Origin: Lichenostomus cassidix | Lineage: Eukaryota > Chordata > Aves > Passeriformes > Meliphagidae | Assembly: GCA_008360975.2 (NCBI GenBank) | Contig: CM039196.1 | Location: 6,118,263-6,182,262 of the forward strand | Reading direction: 5' to 3' | DNA: 64,000 nucleotides | Shown: positions 33,401-43,800 of the stretch, one piece after another | How positions within the stretch are numbered: the stretch's first letter is position 1 | Layout of the letters: each line of letters begins with the position of its first letter | The notes under the pieces: model-generated | The model's database searches: none | Seen by the model: only the letters and a program-made list of their open reading frames with translations | Told to the model about the DNA's origin: nothing | Made by a program: the position numbers and the translations under genes

Positions 33401-35058
33401 GTTGGAAAGCAGGTACGCTCTTCTGGGAGGCAAGCTGCTGTTAGGGTAATTGTGCTCCTGTGCTGCTCAGAGCTTCAGGGGAATCCTGTCAGTCTGTGCT
33501 TGGTGAGAAGCACCAGGTGATGAAGGTGTGTGTTGACAATCCTTGGCTTTGAATGTTCCTCCAAAGCCAAAGCTGTACCACAACACAGCTTCTGAGTGAC
33601 AGATGCTGGAAGCATCATGCGGTGCCACAAGAAGTCATTTGACGCTGGAGTAGGGATGAGTGGTCCTGCCAAGTTTTAACAGCCTTTTATTTCCCTGGCT
33701 GGTAGGACCAATTCCTGGGTGGCAGAGTGTGCTTTGAAAGGATCCCCCTTGGCATTTCCAATAGCTCTTACATGCTTGTATGCCTTGTGTCTCCTTTTAC
33801 TCCCTTCCTTCTCCTGAGCAGGTGCCTCGGATCTCAGTTCAGCTTGTGACATGTTTTAAAAAAAACCTGGAAGATATGGTTATTTTGAAGACCTGATTCT
33901 GTGTGGGGTTGTAGCAGCTGAAGAGGTTTGTGTGTAGGGGTGACAGTGGCTGGAGGGGAGGATGGTGCTGCTGTCCTTTGCCAGCAATGGAGATGTGACC
34001 TCTCTGCATTTGGGAGTGCAACTGCAGAGCAGTCAGCCTTTCCCTGGTGCTCTGTAGCAGGTGAGGTGAGTTAAAAACCCCAAGTCCAGTGACTTTTTTG
34101 AGGATGTCCTGTCAGATGCCAAGGCAATTTGACATCCACAGTGCTACATTAACTGTTTTTCAAGTGGAAGAGATTAGAGCTTTTCCAAGGCTTTTGTTTA
34201 TTTTGCTCCTAGTTTATTCCCAGTTAAGTTGAGTAGAGCTGCCGTGGGCCATGCTCCAGAAACACTTGGCTGCACTACAGCTTATCCCTGTGGGCAGTGG
34301 GGTTGTTGTGGCCCAGGGACTACTCCTGAGGAGCTGGTCAGTATTTTTAGGGCATGGGGTAGCCCTGAGCACTCCCACTGTGATGGGAATAGGAGATGTT
34401 TGAGAGCATTGCTGTGCTAAGGGCAGATGGACATGGTGTGAGCCAACATCCTCACAGGAGGGAGGAAAGATGAATTGCAGTGGCAGCCAGTGGTGCCCAA
34501 AAACCTCTTGCAGAGGTAAACTGCTTGAGTGATGATCCCTTTGTGCTTGCTTCACGTGTGAAATACATTCTGCAGCACCTCCCCCTAGTACCAATGTCCT
34601 TGCACATCTCCCTTTTATTGGAATATGTGTGCAGTGTTTCAAAACTCACCTATTCTTTCTATATATTTTAGAGCTGGGAGAGAGGGTAGTAAAAACAAGC
34701 CTCTGCCATTTCCAAGCAACCTTGTTTGTCTGGCACTGAGACTTAGTGCTGCTTGCAGTTTGCTGCCTTCACAAATGGCTGATGAAGGAAGAAGTGAGGT
34801 AGTTCTGGATTCTCTCTTTGCCTCCCACCCTTAGGAAGCAGCCTCCCAGTGGAGTTTACATGTATTATGCCAGCTGATTTTGTATTAACATAAAGCCCCA
34901 CCCATGCTGTTATCTCCTGAGGGAGGCGTTTTGATGGGAGCTCACACTGCAGCCCTTCTCAGGCTCACAGCAGGATGCTGAGTTGCTCTGAGATGCAGCA
35001 CTCGGCTGGCATCACACCAAGGAGCTGATTTGAGTTGAGCAGATGACTGTTAATCCTT
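33401..35058. other. Non-coding stretch, no supported gene
   Basis: I see no gene. Overlapping open frames on both strands at 34.2-34.8 kb (up to 142 codons) resemble nothing known. Confidence 0.55.
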
Positions 35059-35063
35059 GTGAG
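35059..35063. repeat. Target-site duplication, left copy (GTGAG)
   Basis: GTGAG (or GTGAGA counting one more base) precedes the LTR and is repeated exactly after it. A 5-6 bp duplication is the expected footprint of retroviral integration. Confidence 0.6.
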
Positions 35064-35523
35064 AGTGGTGGGCTGACCCTGGCTGGGGGCCAGGGGTCCA
35101 CCAAAGCCTCTCTGGCACTCCCCTCCTCAGCTGGACAGGGAAGAGAAGGTACAGCAAAAGGTTGGTGGGTCAAGGTGTGGACAGAGAGTTCACTCACCAG
35201 TTACCATCACAGGCAAACCAGACTCAGCTTGGGGAAATTAGTTTAATTTATTACCAATCAAATCAGAGTAGTGTAGTGAGAGATAAACACAAAACTTAAA
35301 AACACCTGCCCAGTTTTTTTTTGCACTTTCTTAAATCCCTTATCCCAGAGGCTTTATCACCATCACTGATGGGCTCAGCTTTGGCTGGTGGTGGGTCAGC
35401 CATGGAGCCAGCTGGCATTGGCTCCACTGGCCATGGGGGAAGCTTCTGGCAGCTTCTCATAGAGACCTGTAGCACCCCCAATCCCCTCCCACTACCAAAC
35501 CCTCTCCACACAAACCCAGCACA
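35064..35523 (-). mobile_element. Solo LTR of an avian endogenous retrovirus
   Basis: The plus strand shows the reverse complement of a widespread avian LTR. It opens with TGGTGGGCTGACCCTGGCTGG, then has a block with CTCCTCAGCTGGACAGGGAAG, CAAACCAGACTCAGCTTGGGGAAAT, and TTTATT at 35247-35252 (AATAAA on the minus strand). It ends GGGGGAAGCTTCTGGCAGCTTCTCA and then CACACAAACCCAGCACA. About 460 bases are present. No internal gag, pol or env is left on either side, so this is a solo LTR formed by recombination between the two original LTRs, and it cannot make viral protein. A GTGAG direct repeat flanks it. The family name is uncertain; the duplication size suits ERVL or ERVK type elements. Confidence 0.85.
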
Positions 35524-35528
35524 GTGAG
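35524..35528. repeat. Target-site duplication, right copy (GTGAG)
   Basis: This exact copy of the left flank follows the ...AGCACA end of the LTR. It fixes the insertion boundaries to within one base. Confidence 0.6.
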
Positions 35529-37204
35529 AAGCTACCTTGCCATTCTGTCAAGCACAGCCTAGAGGACAGATGTTTGATGAAAGCGCTGAAATATTTAACT
35601 AGGATATTTTTCCCCCTGCAGCCGAGATTGCTTGTTGTGCCTATTAATCTTTTACAAGTCTTGCATCTGCTCAGAGGTGGGTTGTTTCAGGCTTCCAATG
35701 AATTGTGTGTATGTGCATGGTTTGAAAGAGTGGTGTGATGAACAAACATGATGTGTGTGTGAATAAATTGAATGCATGAAGCAAATGAATTAATCCCTCA
35801 GTCACTGAAAATCTCTTCCAGTAATAATAAAAAAAATCCTATAATGCCCCTTCTCCTATGGGCATTTACTCCTCCTATTGAAGAGCACCTTTACCCTCCA
35901 TTTTGTATAATTAAGATTTCAATGGGTACATCCTTAAAGAGAGTTTGTCCTTTCATATACAGTATTGTAAAGCCTGGGTGCAGTATTGCTAGGTAATGCA
36001 GAGCTCTCACCCTGAGTTAACAGCTCTCTTGTTTATTAAGGATTCATTTGCAGCTAAAACACTACCTTTCTGTAAAGCTTCTTTTTTCTGTATACTTGTA
36101 ATCAGAGGCACTTGTGACTCCCTTTGCTCCTGTTGCACCAGGTGTGTTCACCAGGACTGGAGATTGAAACAGGGGAACAGCCTGGGAGAACTGGGGGGAT
36201 TGAAAAAGCCAAGAAACCACAAGCATGCAAAAATTCCTCTCCCCCACCAGGAGTAGCCTTGTTGGATGATATTTTATACCCTGTGTTGAACTTCAGAAAA
36301 AGATCCCACCTCCCTAATTAATAGTTAATGGGGATTAATACTTGTAAAGTAATTGAAAAGGCCTCTGACACACTTTTTCTTTCTTTGTTACTTCTGACTT
36401 AATGGCTCATAGCTGCTTTTTTCCGAGTCTATTCCAGCTTGCTTTTCTTTAAATGTTGCAATTCTGAGCTTAAAATCCAGTATTGTCTTTTAAATATCTC
36501 ATGGGTGTAATCCAGTTTTTGTTTTCTTTAAAATTCCTTGGCTTTTGAATTCCCCTTTCTTTTCTCCCTGTATTAACTAAATTGAAGTAAAATGGGAAAT
36601 TGTCACACAGACCCATCTAACTTTCCCCTTCTCTGAATAGATGATAAGTTACTGAGTAAGAGTAGCACCAATTTGAAAATGATTTAGCACAGCCAGAGTT
36701 CTACTAACCACTTTGAGAACATTTCAGGGCAATCCCATGAGATGATGGTGTATGATGATAATTATGCTTTAGCAGAATAGGCCTGTGGGATGAGCAGCTC
36801 GAGCTCAGACACTTCTATCCAGTCTGTGCTTTAAGGTAGGCAATTTATTCAGTTTTAAGAATTAAGTTTTCTTCTCTGCATGTTCATATTTTATATGCAC
36901 GATTAACTTGCTTAGTCTGTAAAAGTCACTAGATATTTTCTGTTTGTGTGAACCTGCCTAGTTTGAGTGATGTTGCTCATGTCACACAAAGTGACGACAA
37001 TCCCACTGATGTCTTTTCTGAGCAAATGTTCTCAGAAAGTGTCCTCACTTAATTGTAATCGAAAATTAATTGTTCAGCTGTCTGTCGTCTTTTTTCATGC
37101 CTCATGTATTCTGCCCAGTAACATTCTTCTTCACTATGATTCATTAGTCTTCAGATTGCTTAAAAATATCCTGGACTGGAAAGACATATTAGCAAAGTCA
37201 TAAC
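35529..37204. other. Non-coding stretch, no supported gene
   Basis: No gene is supported. At 35.57-36.00 kb there are some AT-rich, enhancer-like phrases (GCGCTGAAATATTTAAC, GAATTAATCCC). At 36729-36785 a phrase, GGCAATCCCATGAGATGATG followed by ATGATAATTATG, faintly recalls the MIR/L2 tail, but it is too diverged to call. Confidence 0.5.
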
Positions 37205-37440
37205 TATATTGGCGGATGAATATAATCACTTTTCAAGTGTCTACATATGTGCCAAGATCACATCATGCATACAGAGAATAAATGAGTGGGCTTGTGAATG
37301 AGCAGGCTTCTGAAGGGCTTCTTTTGTTAATCACTAACAAAATTGGCCAGAGAACATAAAGACTTAAAAATCCAATTGACTATTTTTACAATTTTTGTCA
37401 CTTTTTACTCATCGCCAAGGTGCTTTTTTAATGTAAGAAC
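37205..37440. promoter_or_regulatory. Candidate conserved non-coding element (weak)
   Basis: The block contains GGCGGATGAATATAATCAC, CACATCATGCATACAG, TTTTGTTAATCACTAAC, AATCCAATTGAC and ACTCATCGCCAAGG. This is AT-rich unique sequence with bicoid-like TAATCAC and homeodomain words. It resembles enhancer sequence; conservation is untested. Confidence 0.25.
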
Positions 37441-39790
37441 TCCTTGTTGTCCACTTGTTCCTCCTGTGAAACCTGTTGTGCTGGACCTCAAAATATAATA
37501 GACTCTTTAGAGGTGTTTGTAGAAGTGCTGTATTAATCATGCTGGATAATTACAAATTTGCTGTGTCCTGCTCACCTGATTTGCACATCTCCCTCACAGC
37601 AGTGCTGCAGGGCAGCCCCCAATGCTTGCCATGTAAGCATGAGTAGGATTTTCTAAAGCGCTGGTGTTGCCTGAGAGGAAAAAATCCGCAGGAGGGAGGG
37701 AAATGGTGATTCTTACTAGAGGCAGAATTGTTAAATTGTGATTTGCTATGATTTTCTTGTTTTGCCAGTCAGACCCAGTTGAGGGAAGCCATCCTGTGGA
37801 AGAGGGATGGGAAGAGATGCTGGGAGATGGAGGGTTTGGGAGGCTGACTCAACAGCTCTCATACCTGCTTGGCAATGATTTCTGTGTTAATGGTGTTTAG
37901 CTGCTTTAATGAGAGGTGAGCAAGGCATGGGGTCTTGAGTTGAGCTGAAGGATTGAAGAAATGACAGAACTTGTCTGAATTGGTGCACATGGTTGTGTGT
38001 ACTGCTGCTGCAGGATACCATGCAGCTTTCACTGCATCATTTTGCTTCATCGAGGAAGGGGAAGAGATGTAAAAAAACTCATTGGGGACCTGAAGTGTGA
38101 CCTCAGCCCTATTTACACACGTTGGGTGTCCATCTGCTGTGCAAACATTGCCAAGCGGGTGTGATGTGAGTCCTGGTGTGGCTGTGCCTCAGGTGTGGGC
38201 TCTGTTTGCAGTGTGAGTCTCTACTTGATGTGACTGGTTAATGGAACTCACTTTGGCAAAATAATAGAGTGTGTCAAGCTTCCCTTTTTGTTACCTTCAT
38301 AGGTTATTATGTAGGACATCCAAACTGTCTTTCTAAATACGGTGAGATTTAGTACAAGGAGTACTAAAGGAGTACAAGGAAATTAAAATGGAAAGTATAA
38401 GCAAGGCAGGCATTTATAAATGATTGAACTAAATTACACTCAGTAGAATGAGCTGCAGCTGTGACAGTGATGTTTCTTTCTTCAGGTAAATAACATTACC
38501 CATCATTACTGGTTATGCTAAAGGACCATAATTCCATGTTAACATGTCTTATTGCAGCTTGATAAGTCATAGCCTAATCTCCATTACCAGACTGCCTATA
38601 AATACTAGAGATATGTGGGACAGGGAAGGTAAGGAACGAAATCTGGTTTTGATGCAGCAGTATCAGTGCTGGCTGGCCTCTGACGGGTTACAGCTGAGTC
38701 ATTTGAGATAAAGCAATTCCTGTAACGTGTGTGATGACTTTTCATTTTTATCTAATTACATATAAAGCTGTGTTGTCACCTGTTTGCTTTTTTAAGGAAA
38801 AAGAAATTGTCCGAAAGCCTTGATGACTTTTGCACGTGAGGAAATTCAAACAAGTTTTAGCTTTAAGGTTGTGAGGGTGTTGTGGTGTTGTACCACAAAT
38901 GCAATACTGCTGCTGTTTTCACTTCAGTAAGTTATTGCTTTTTGTGGACAATAAAACCACAGGCTGTTGAAATTATATGGTATAATAATGGAGTCAAATC
39001 CACATGCTCAAGTGATCCTGGGTGTTTTTGACATTTTATTAAATTGATGAGTGGGTAAAAGGTTGGAATTTTTTCCCTTTGCTGCTAGAGATTGAAAGAA
39101 AACAGAGAAACACAAACCTTTTCAGTTAACTGTTCCTTGAACATATACATGGCATTTTTACTTCTTTCCAAAGCAGTTGAGAATGTACATCCTTTGGGAT
39201 GGTATGGAAGTAAATGACACTGTAGTCTCTTCCTGCTGGACTTCTTAACTTTTGAATTCATGGTGATTTGCAACGACCACTTGTTTACTGCAGAAACACT
39301 TAGAGTGAAGTTGAAATCAATGGATTAGCTTTGTTTTGTGACTCTTTCAAAAACATCACGTGCCAAATCCACTGAAACAATTTCCATTGAAAGCTCAATG
39401 TGTTTTTTTCTCTTCCCTATTCTACACAGCAGAATGTGCAAGAGCAGCGTTTTTAATATTTTAAAGTAACAGGAGTGGCAAAGAGAAGTGTGATACTGTT
39501 ATGTGACTAACCAGAGGTGACCATGTTCCCAACTCTGTTGTCTGTTCCTTAAAGTTATAATAGAAATGTAATAGAACAGCACATAAAAACCTCTCTTGGA
39601 CAGCCTCATCACTGGCATAGGGTTGGAAAGGGATACTCTGTGGTCTGTTTAAAAGGTAAATAATATTGGGCTCTAATGGAGCAAAAGCTGACCAATAATT
39701 CTAAAAGTCCTGTCAGGGCGAAGGGCAAGAAGAAACTTGAGACATAGGAGTGTGAGTAAATCAATGTGGAACAAGTTAGGGCATGAACTT
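37441..39790. other. Non-coding stretch, no supported gene
   Basis: No gene is supported. A short repeat is listed at 38351-38380. The part at 38465-38620 (AACATTACCCATCATTACTGG, CTAATCTCCATTACCAG) is mildly enhancer-like. Confidence 0.55.
38351..38380. repeat. Three tandem ~10-bp units (AGTAC-AAGG)
   Basis: AGTACAAGG, AGTACTAAAGG and AGTACAAGG follow each other directly. The outer copies are identical. This is a small slippage-type tandem repeat. Confidence 0.65.
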
Positions 39791-39840
39791 GGGAAATACC
39801 TGTGATATCTAAAGGTCTTTTCCAACCTAATCCCATAACC
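39791..39840 (+). mobile_element. CR1 LINE 3'-end-like fragment
   Basis: The phrase ACCTGTGATATCTAAAGGTC, followed by TTTTCCAACCTAATCCCATAACC, matches the sense-strand CR1 3' end (GATCT.TAAGGTCCCTTCCAACC.AA.CCATTCTATG) over about 45 bases. The terminal ATTCTATG repeats are not intact, and upstream CR1 sequence is not clearly recognisable, so the copy is short and old. Confidence 0.5.
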
Positions 39841-40650
39841 ACTGTGTGCAGTGAGCATGGGAAGCCTGTCCATCTCCCCCAGCTGCAGAGATGGGTCAGT
39901 CTGGGTTTGGGGAGAACATCCACAGCAATGTGGTGTGGATATGCTGGTGGTGTTTTCCCAGAGTGAGCAGTGTGCACACCATCATGGGTTTGCAGAGATA
40001 AAAGTGAAATTTATTTCCATTGCTTTGTTGTGTGTTTTCCTCTGATTGTTCTGGGTTTTTCATTGTTCTCTGTTACCATTCCATGCTTTCAAAGCTTGCT
40101 TTCCCTGCCTCGGATTTATTGAGGGAGCAGGAGGGAGAGATGAAATGAAGTAATATATTTTGTTTGTCGTTGTCTTGCTGTCAATTGAGTCTTAGTGGTG
40201 CCATTACTCATTTTATGACATGTTGCTGTACCTGGGTGAGTTTTGCTTCCCTCAATGTGTTTGGTTGAATTTTTAAATGCATTTCTGTGGTTGCCATACA
40301 TCCTGAGATGGGAAAGTGTGCGTTTTCTAAAATCAGTTACTTTTTAAGCTTTCAAAGCTTTCCTTCCCTCACCCTTTTCTCAGTCTGTATTTATGAGAGC
40401 TCTCCAGGGCTGGAAGTGAGCTTTATCTTTGTTGACACAATTAGCTGGTTCATAGTGTGAGTGTGACAGCAACTGTACAGGTCTGGTGGAGTGTAATTAC
40501 AGAGCAGCCACAGATCCCAGAAGAAGATGTAATAGTGAGGTTGACCAAGGAATCTTTATTTTTGCAGGGCTTTGCTCCATAAGTGTGCTTGTGACAATCC
40601 CAAAGCTTGTTTTACATGAACATTCAGAATGGTTGGCTTTGTTACATTTC

Positions 40651-40881
40651 TAGAATGATAGATTGGTTTGGGTTGGAAAGGACCTTACAGATCATCTCAT
40701 TCCAAATCCTCTCTTGCCCCACTGCCACAGGCAGGGACACCTTCCATTAGACCAAGTTGCTCCACCCTGTCCAACCTGGCCCCGAGCACTTCCAGTTTCC
40801 CTGGGCATCCTGTTGCAGTGTCTCACCATCCTCAGAGGGAAGAATCCAGTTCCATTCCTGATCAAATTGATCATTGTCACA
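40651..40881 (-). mobile_element. CR1 LINE 3' region, truncated copy
   Basis: The plus strand reads TAGAATGATAGATTGGTTTG, then GGTTGGAAAGGACCTTACAGATCATCT, CCACAGGCAGGGACACCTTCCATTAGACCA, GTTGCTC, TCCAACCTGGCCCCGAGCACTTCCAG, CTGGGCATCCTGTTGCAGTGTCTCACCATCCTCA. This is the reverse complement of the CR1 3' end, in order, over about 230 bases. CR1 is the dominant avian LINE and inserts as 5'-truncated copies. No reverse-transcriptase frame remains. The 3' end of the element is at the left. Confidence 0.92.
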
Positions 40882-43800
40882 GATGCTCAGGAGCCGTGAC
40901 TTCCGGTGGTTGGAGATGGAGCTGAGCACAGCTCTGTGCTTTCCTGCTCCTTCCTTGCAAACTCCAAGAACAGTAGAAATGTTTTATGAAGTTCACATGG
41001 CATGAGAGAAACAGAAGTTTCTTTTTTGAGTGTGAAAGCTGTGGAGTCCTTTGTGTGTGCATGCAGCCTATGATTCCTAACAATTGGTTTATGGAATGTG
41101 GTTAGTGGGATTGGCAAGTGTGTATTGACTCTGAGGAGCACAATAGTCAGGGAGCTGAATGCAAGCAGCAGGCTGCTAATACACCCCTACAGGATCCTTG
41201 TTTGTGAGCTTTCAAATTATTGTCTTTGGGCTATACCTGCCTTAAGGGCCTCTTGGGTTCAGTGCTAGAAGTGTGAAGATTGTGGTAGCAGGTGCCTGGC
41301 TGTACTGGTTGAAACAGAGGTGTTAAAAATGTTTTCAGTGAGAACTTTGAGCTGAGACTATGATTACAGATCACACAGTGGTTCTAAAAGTTGGCTAAAA
41401 AGGCAGTAAATATGTCCCTAATCCTAACAGTTTGATTTTGGTCCCTAATCATAACAGTTTGATTTTGAGCATTTCTCACAGGGATCGTTCATCTGCAGCT
41501 GAAGGCTGAGAAATTTTGGTGTAAAGCCTTCAGTGAATCAGAACTCAGGGGCAGGGAGTGAGGAGTTTGAGAGCAGAGAAAGAGAGCCTACAGGTCAAAT
41601 GAACCTTCTTTTAGCCCAGAGTGGAGGTACAGGCCAAGTCTTTTGTCCCCTCCACCACACTCTAAGCTTTTCTATATCCCAGCTTTCTTGAAAATGAAAC
41701 GAAGTTTGTTTCCCTCTGCTCCTCCTGACAATTAGGGAGAGATCTAATTCACAATTAGACTGCTGGCTCCCTTGGCATGAACCCACCAACTGTGTCTCCA
41801 CCAAGTGCAAGATCAGAGCAGTCCGGAAACTAAGGCTGTCAAGTTCAATTTGAAGAAAGAGGATTTTTATTTAGTTTGGTTTCTTCAAATGCAAGCATCG
41901 GGAAGACAAGCCAATGTCATCTACCACATTATTGCGATGTTATGTTTAGGGTTATAACACTTACTGTAATACTGACACAGCCTGGTATCTGTTTTGTCTC
42001 AACTTTAGTGATTGAAAATTACCCAAAGCCATTGTGCTTTTGGGACTGAGATAATGTGGGGGTGAGATTTAGCTGAGAAGTTTGCTCAACATGGGGCTGT
42101 TACCCCTGCTAAAATGTCTCTGTGGGTGACTTGGATGTTGGTAAAGGAACTTGCATGTTGGTTTGGAGGGAAATTCTTTTGAGCATAGACAGTAATTTCA
42201 TAATTAGCCCTTAAAATTACATGGTAGTGAAAACTCAAACACTAAAGATCACAAACTTTAAAGCATCTGTTTTATATTTCAGCTATTCTTGTCTGGATCC
42301 CTCTTGCAGCCCTTTGAAAAGGAAATGAAAAAGATAGTGTACTTTGAATTAGTGCAAGGACTGGTTAGAATGGTAAAGATGATTAAAAGCAGCTACTAAA
42401 CTGGCCATAAGTTTAGTGGCCAGTTGCTCTGAAAGGACAGGGAAATGTTTTTGCACAGTCAGAGGTGTGTGTGTGCTGAACAACTAGATTTAATCTTGAA
42501 TATTCAATTATGTAAAGTTTAGTTCAGGTAACATCATTTTCAAACATCCATTGACACGACAGTGACACTTCCACAAGGTATGGACTTGGTCTCTTAGCAT
42601 GAGCTTTGTGAGTTCAGGTAGGACTTCAGTGAACAGAGTTCCCAATTTTAAAAAAGTCTGATAGGTCTTTCCAGTGTTCTCTACAGAGATTTTTCACTTT
42701 CCGACTGGTGACAGCCTGTTGCTCAAAAAGAGACAGAAAATTATGTCACTGGAATCAGTTGTTATACCAAATTAAGGAAATTTAACTTTGGATCCCCCCT
42801 GCCCCTAGTTACTGTGTCACTGAAAAAATCCCACCTTTCTGTTCAAGTAGGTGGAACCATAGGCTGCATCAAGCCTTCTCAGTCTCCTCCACCTGCCAAG
42901 AATATCTGTGTCCAAACTAAGTTATGGCCTGAAGCTCTGTAGACTGGACCTGTTTGGACCTTGGTTTTGTCTCTGGTACTTGAGAAAAGGCTTCTTGTCA
43001 TACAGACTTCCAGCATCCCCATTGATGACTGACAAGTCACGGATCAAAAACATTCAGAAAAATCAATTTAGCAATCTTTTACTTCGTATTGTAGAGAAGG
43101 AAGATACAACTTAATTGCTTTTCTATAGCAGTAGAGGTATTTTTAAAGTTGTGTCGAAAAGCATTCCATTAAAATTTAGTCTAAATAGTGTTTATGGTAT
43201 TTTCTACCTAATTTATTCTGCGTGTATGTATTTCATTTTTAAATGTCAGTTTTCCTTTTGATAAAATTAAGTGTAAGGTGATGACTAACATCACAGCTTT
43301 TCCCAACAGTTTACATATTTGCCTATTCCTAGGGCCTTCATTCGAACAGAAAAAATATGGACTAGGTAGGAAAAAATTACTTGAGGAAATGTTTAAGTGA
43401 AAGACTCATAATACCAGCAAATGTGTTGTTTTCTGAACTGTAATTTTTCCTGTCAAATCCATGTGAGTTTCTTGCCTTTGTTTGGGTTTTGTGCCTCTTA
43501 GGAGTGTCTGAAAGAGATTTGGAAGCCCAGATCTGCCTGGGCTCTAAAGGCAAGAATGGAGTCACTTCCTTCCTTCCAGAGTAGATACAACTTGTGATGA
43601 ACCCAGGGCCATTAAGTTCTGGTTCTGGAATCCCTAACGGAGGAGGCAGTTTCTGGCACTGGAGAGGAAAATGCAAAATAGCCCTTTTCCTTGGGTCTGT
43701 AATTACACACACATGGTGATTAGTCATGGGAGAGCCAGAAGTGTTGAAAGTCAGCAGTGGAAGCTGAACCTCTGGCATGCAGATCCTGCCTGGGGCTCTG

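Noticed and set aside
34214..34642. 142-codon minus-strand open frame
   Set aside because: Overlaps several other frames on both strands and has no recognisable motif.
35296..35511. 71-codon minus-strand frame inside the LTR
   Set aside because: It is a by-product of the LTR sequence, not a viral or host gene.
36729..36785. MIR/L2-like phrase around GGCAATCCCATGAGATG
   Set aside because: Too short and diverged, with no second MIR block in the right order.
39601..39640. GGGTTGGAAAGGGA phrase as the start of another minus-strand CR1
   Set aside because: Sequence to the right does not continue as CR1, so 14 bases are not enough.
42404..42430. CTGGCCA / TGGCCAG inverted repeat
   Set aside because: Arms of seven bases only and the surrounding match is not symmetrical. 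Expected by chance.
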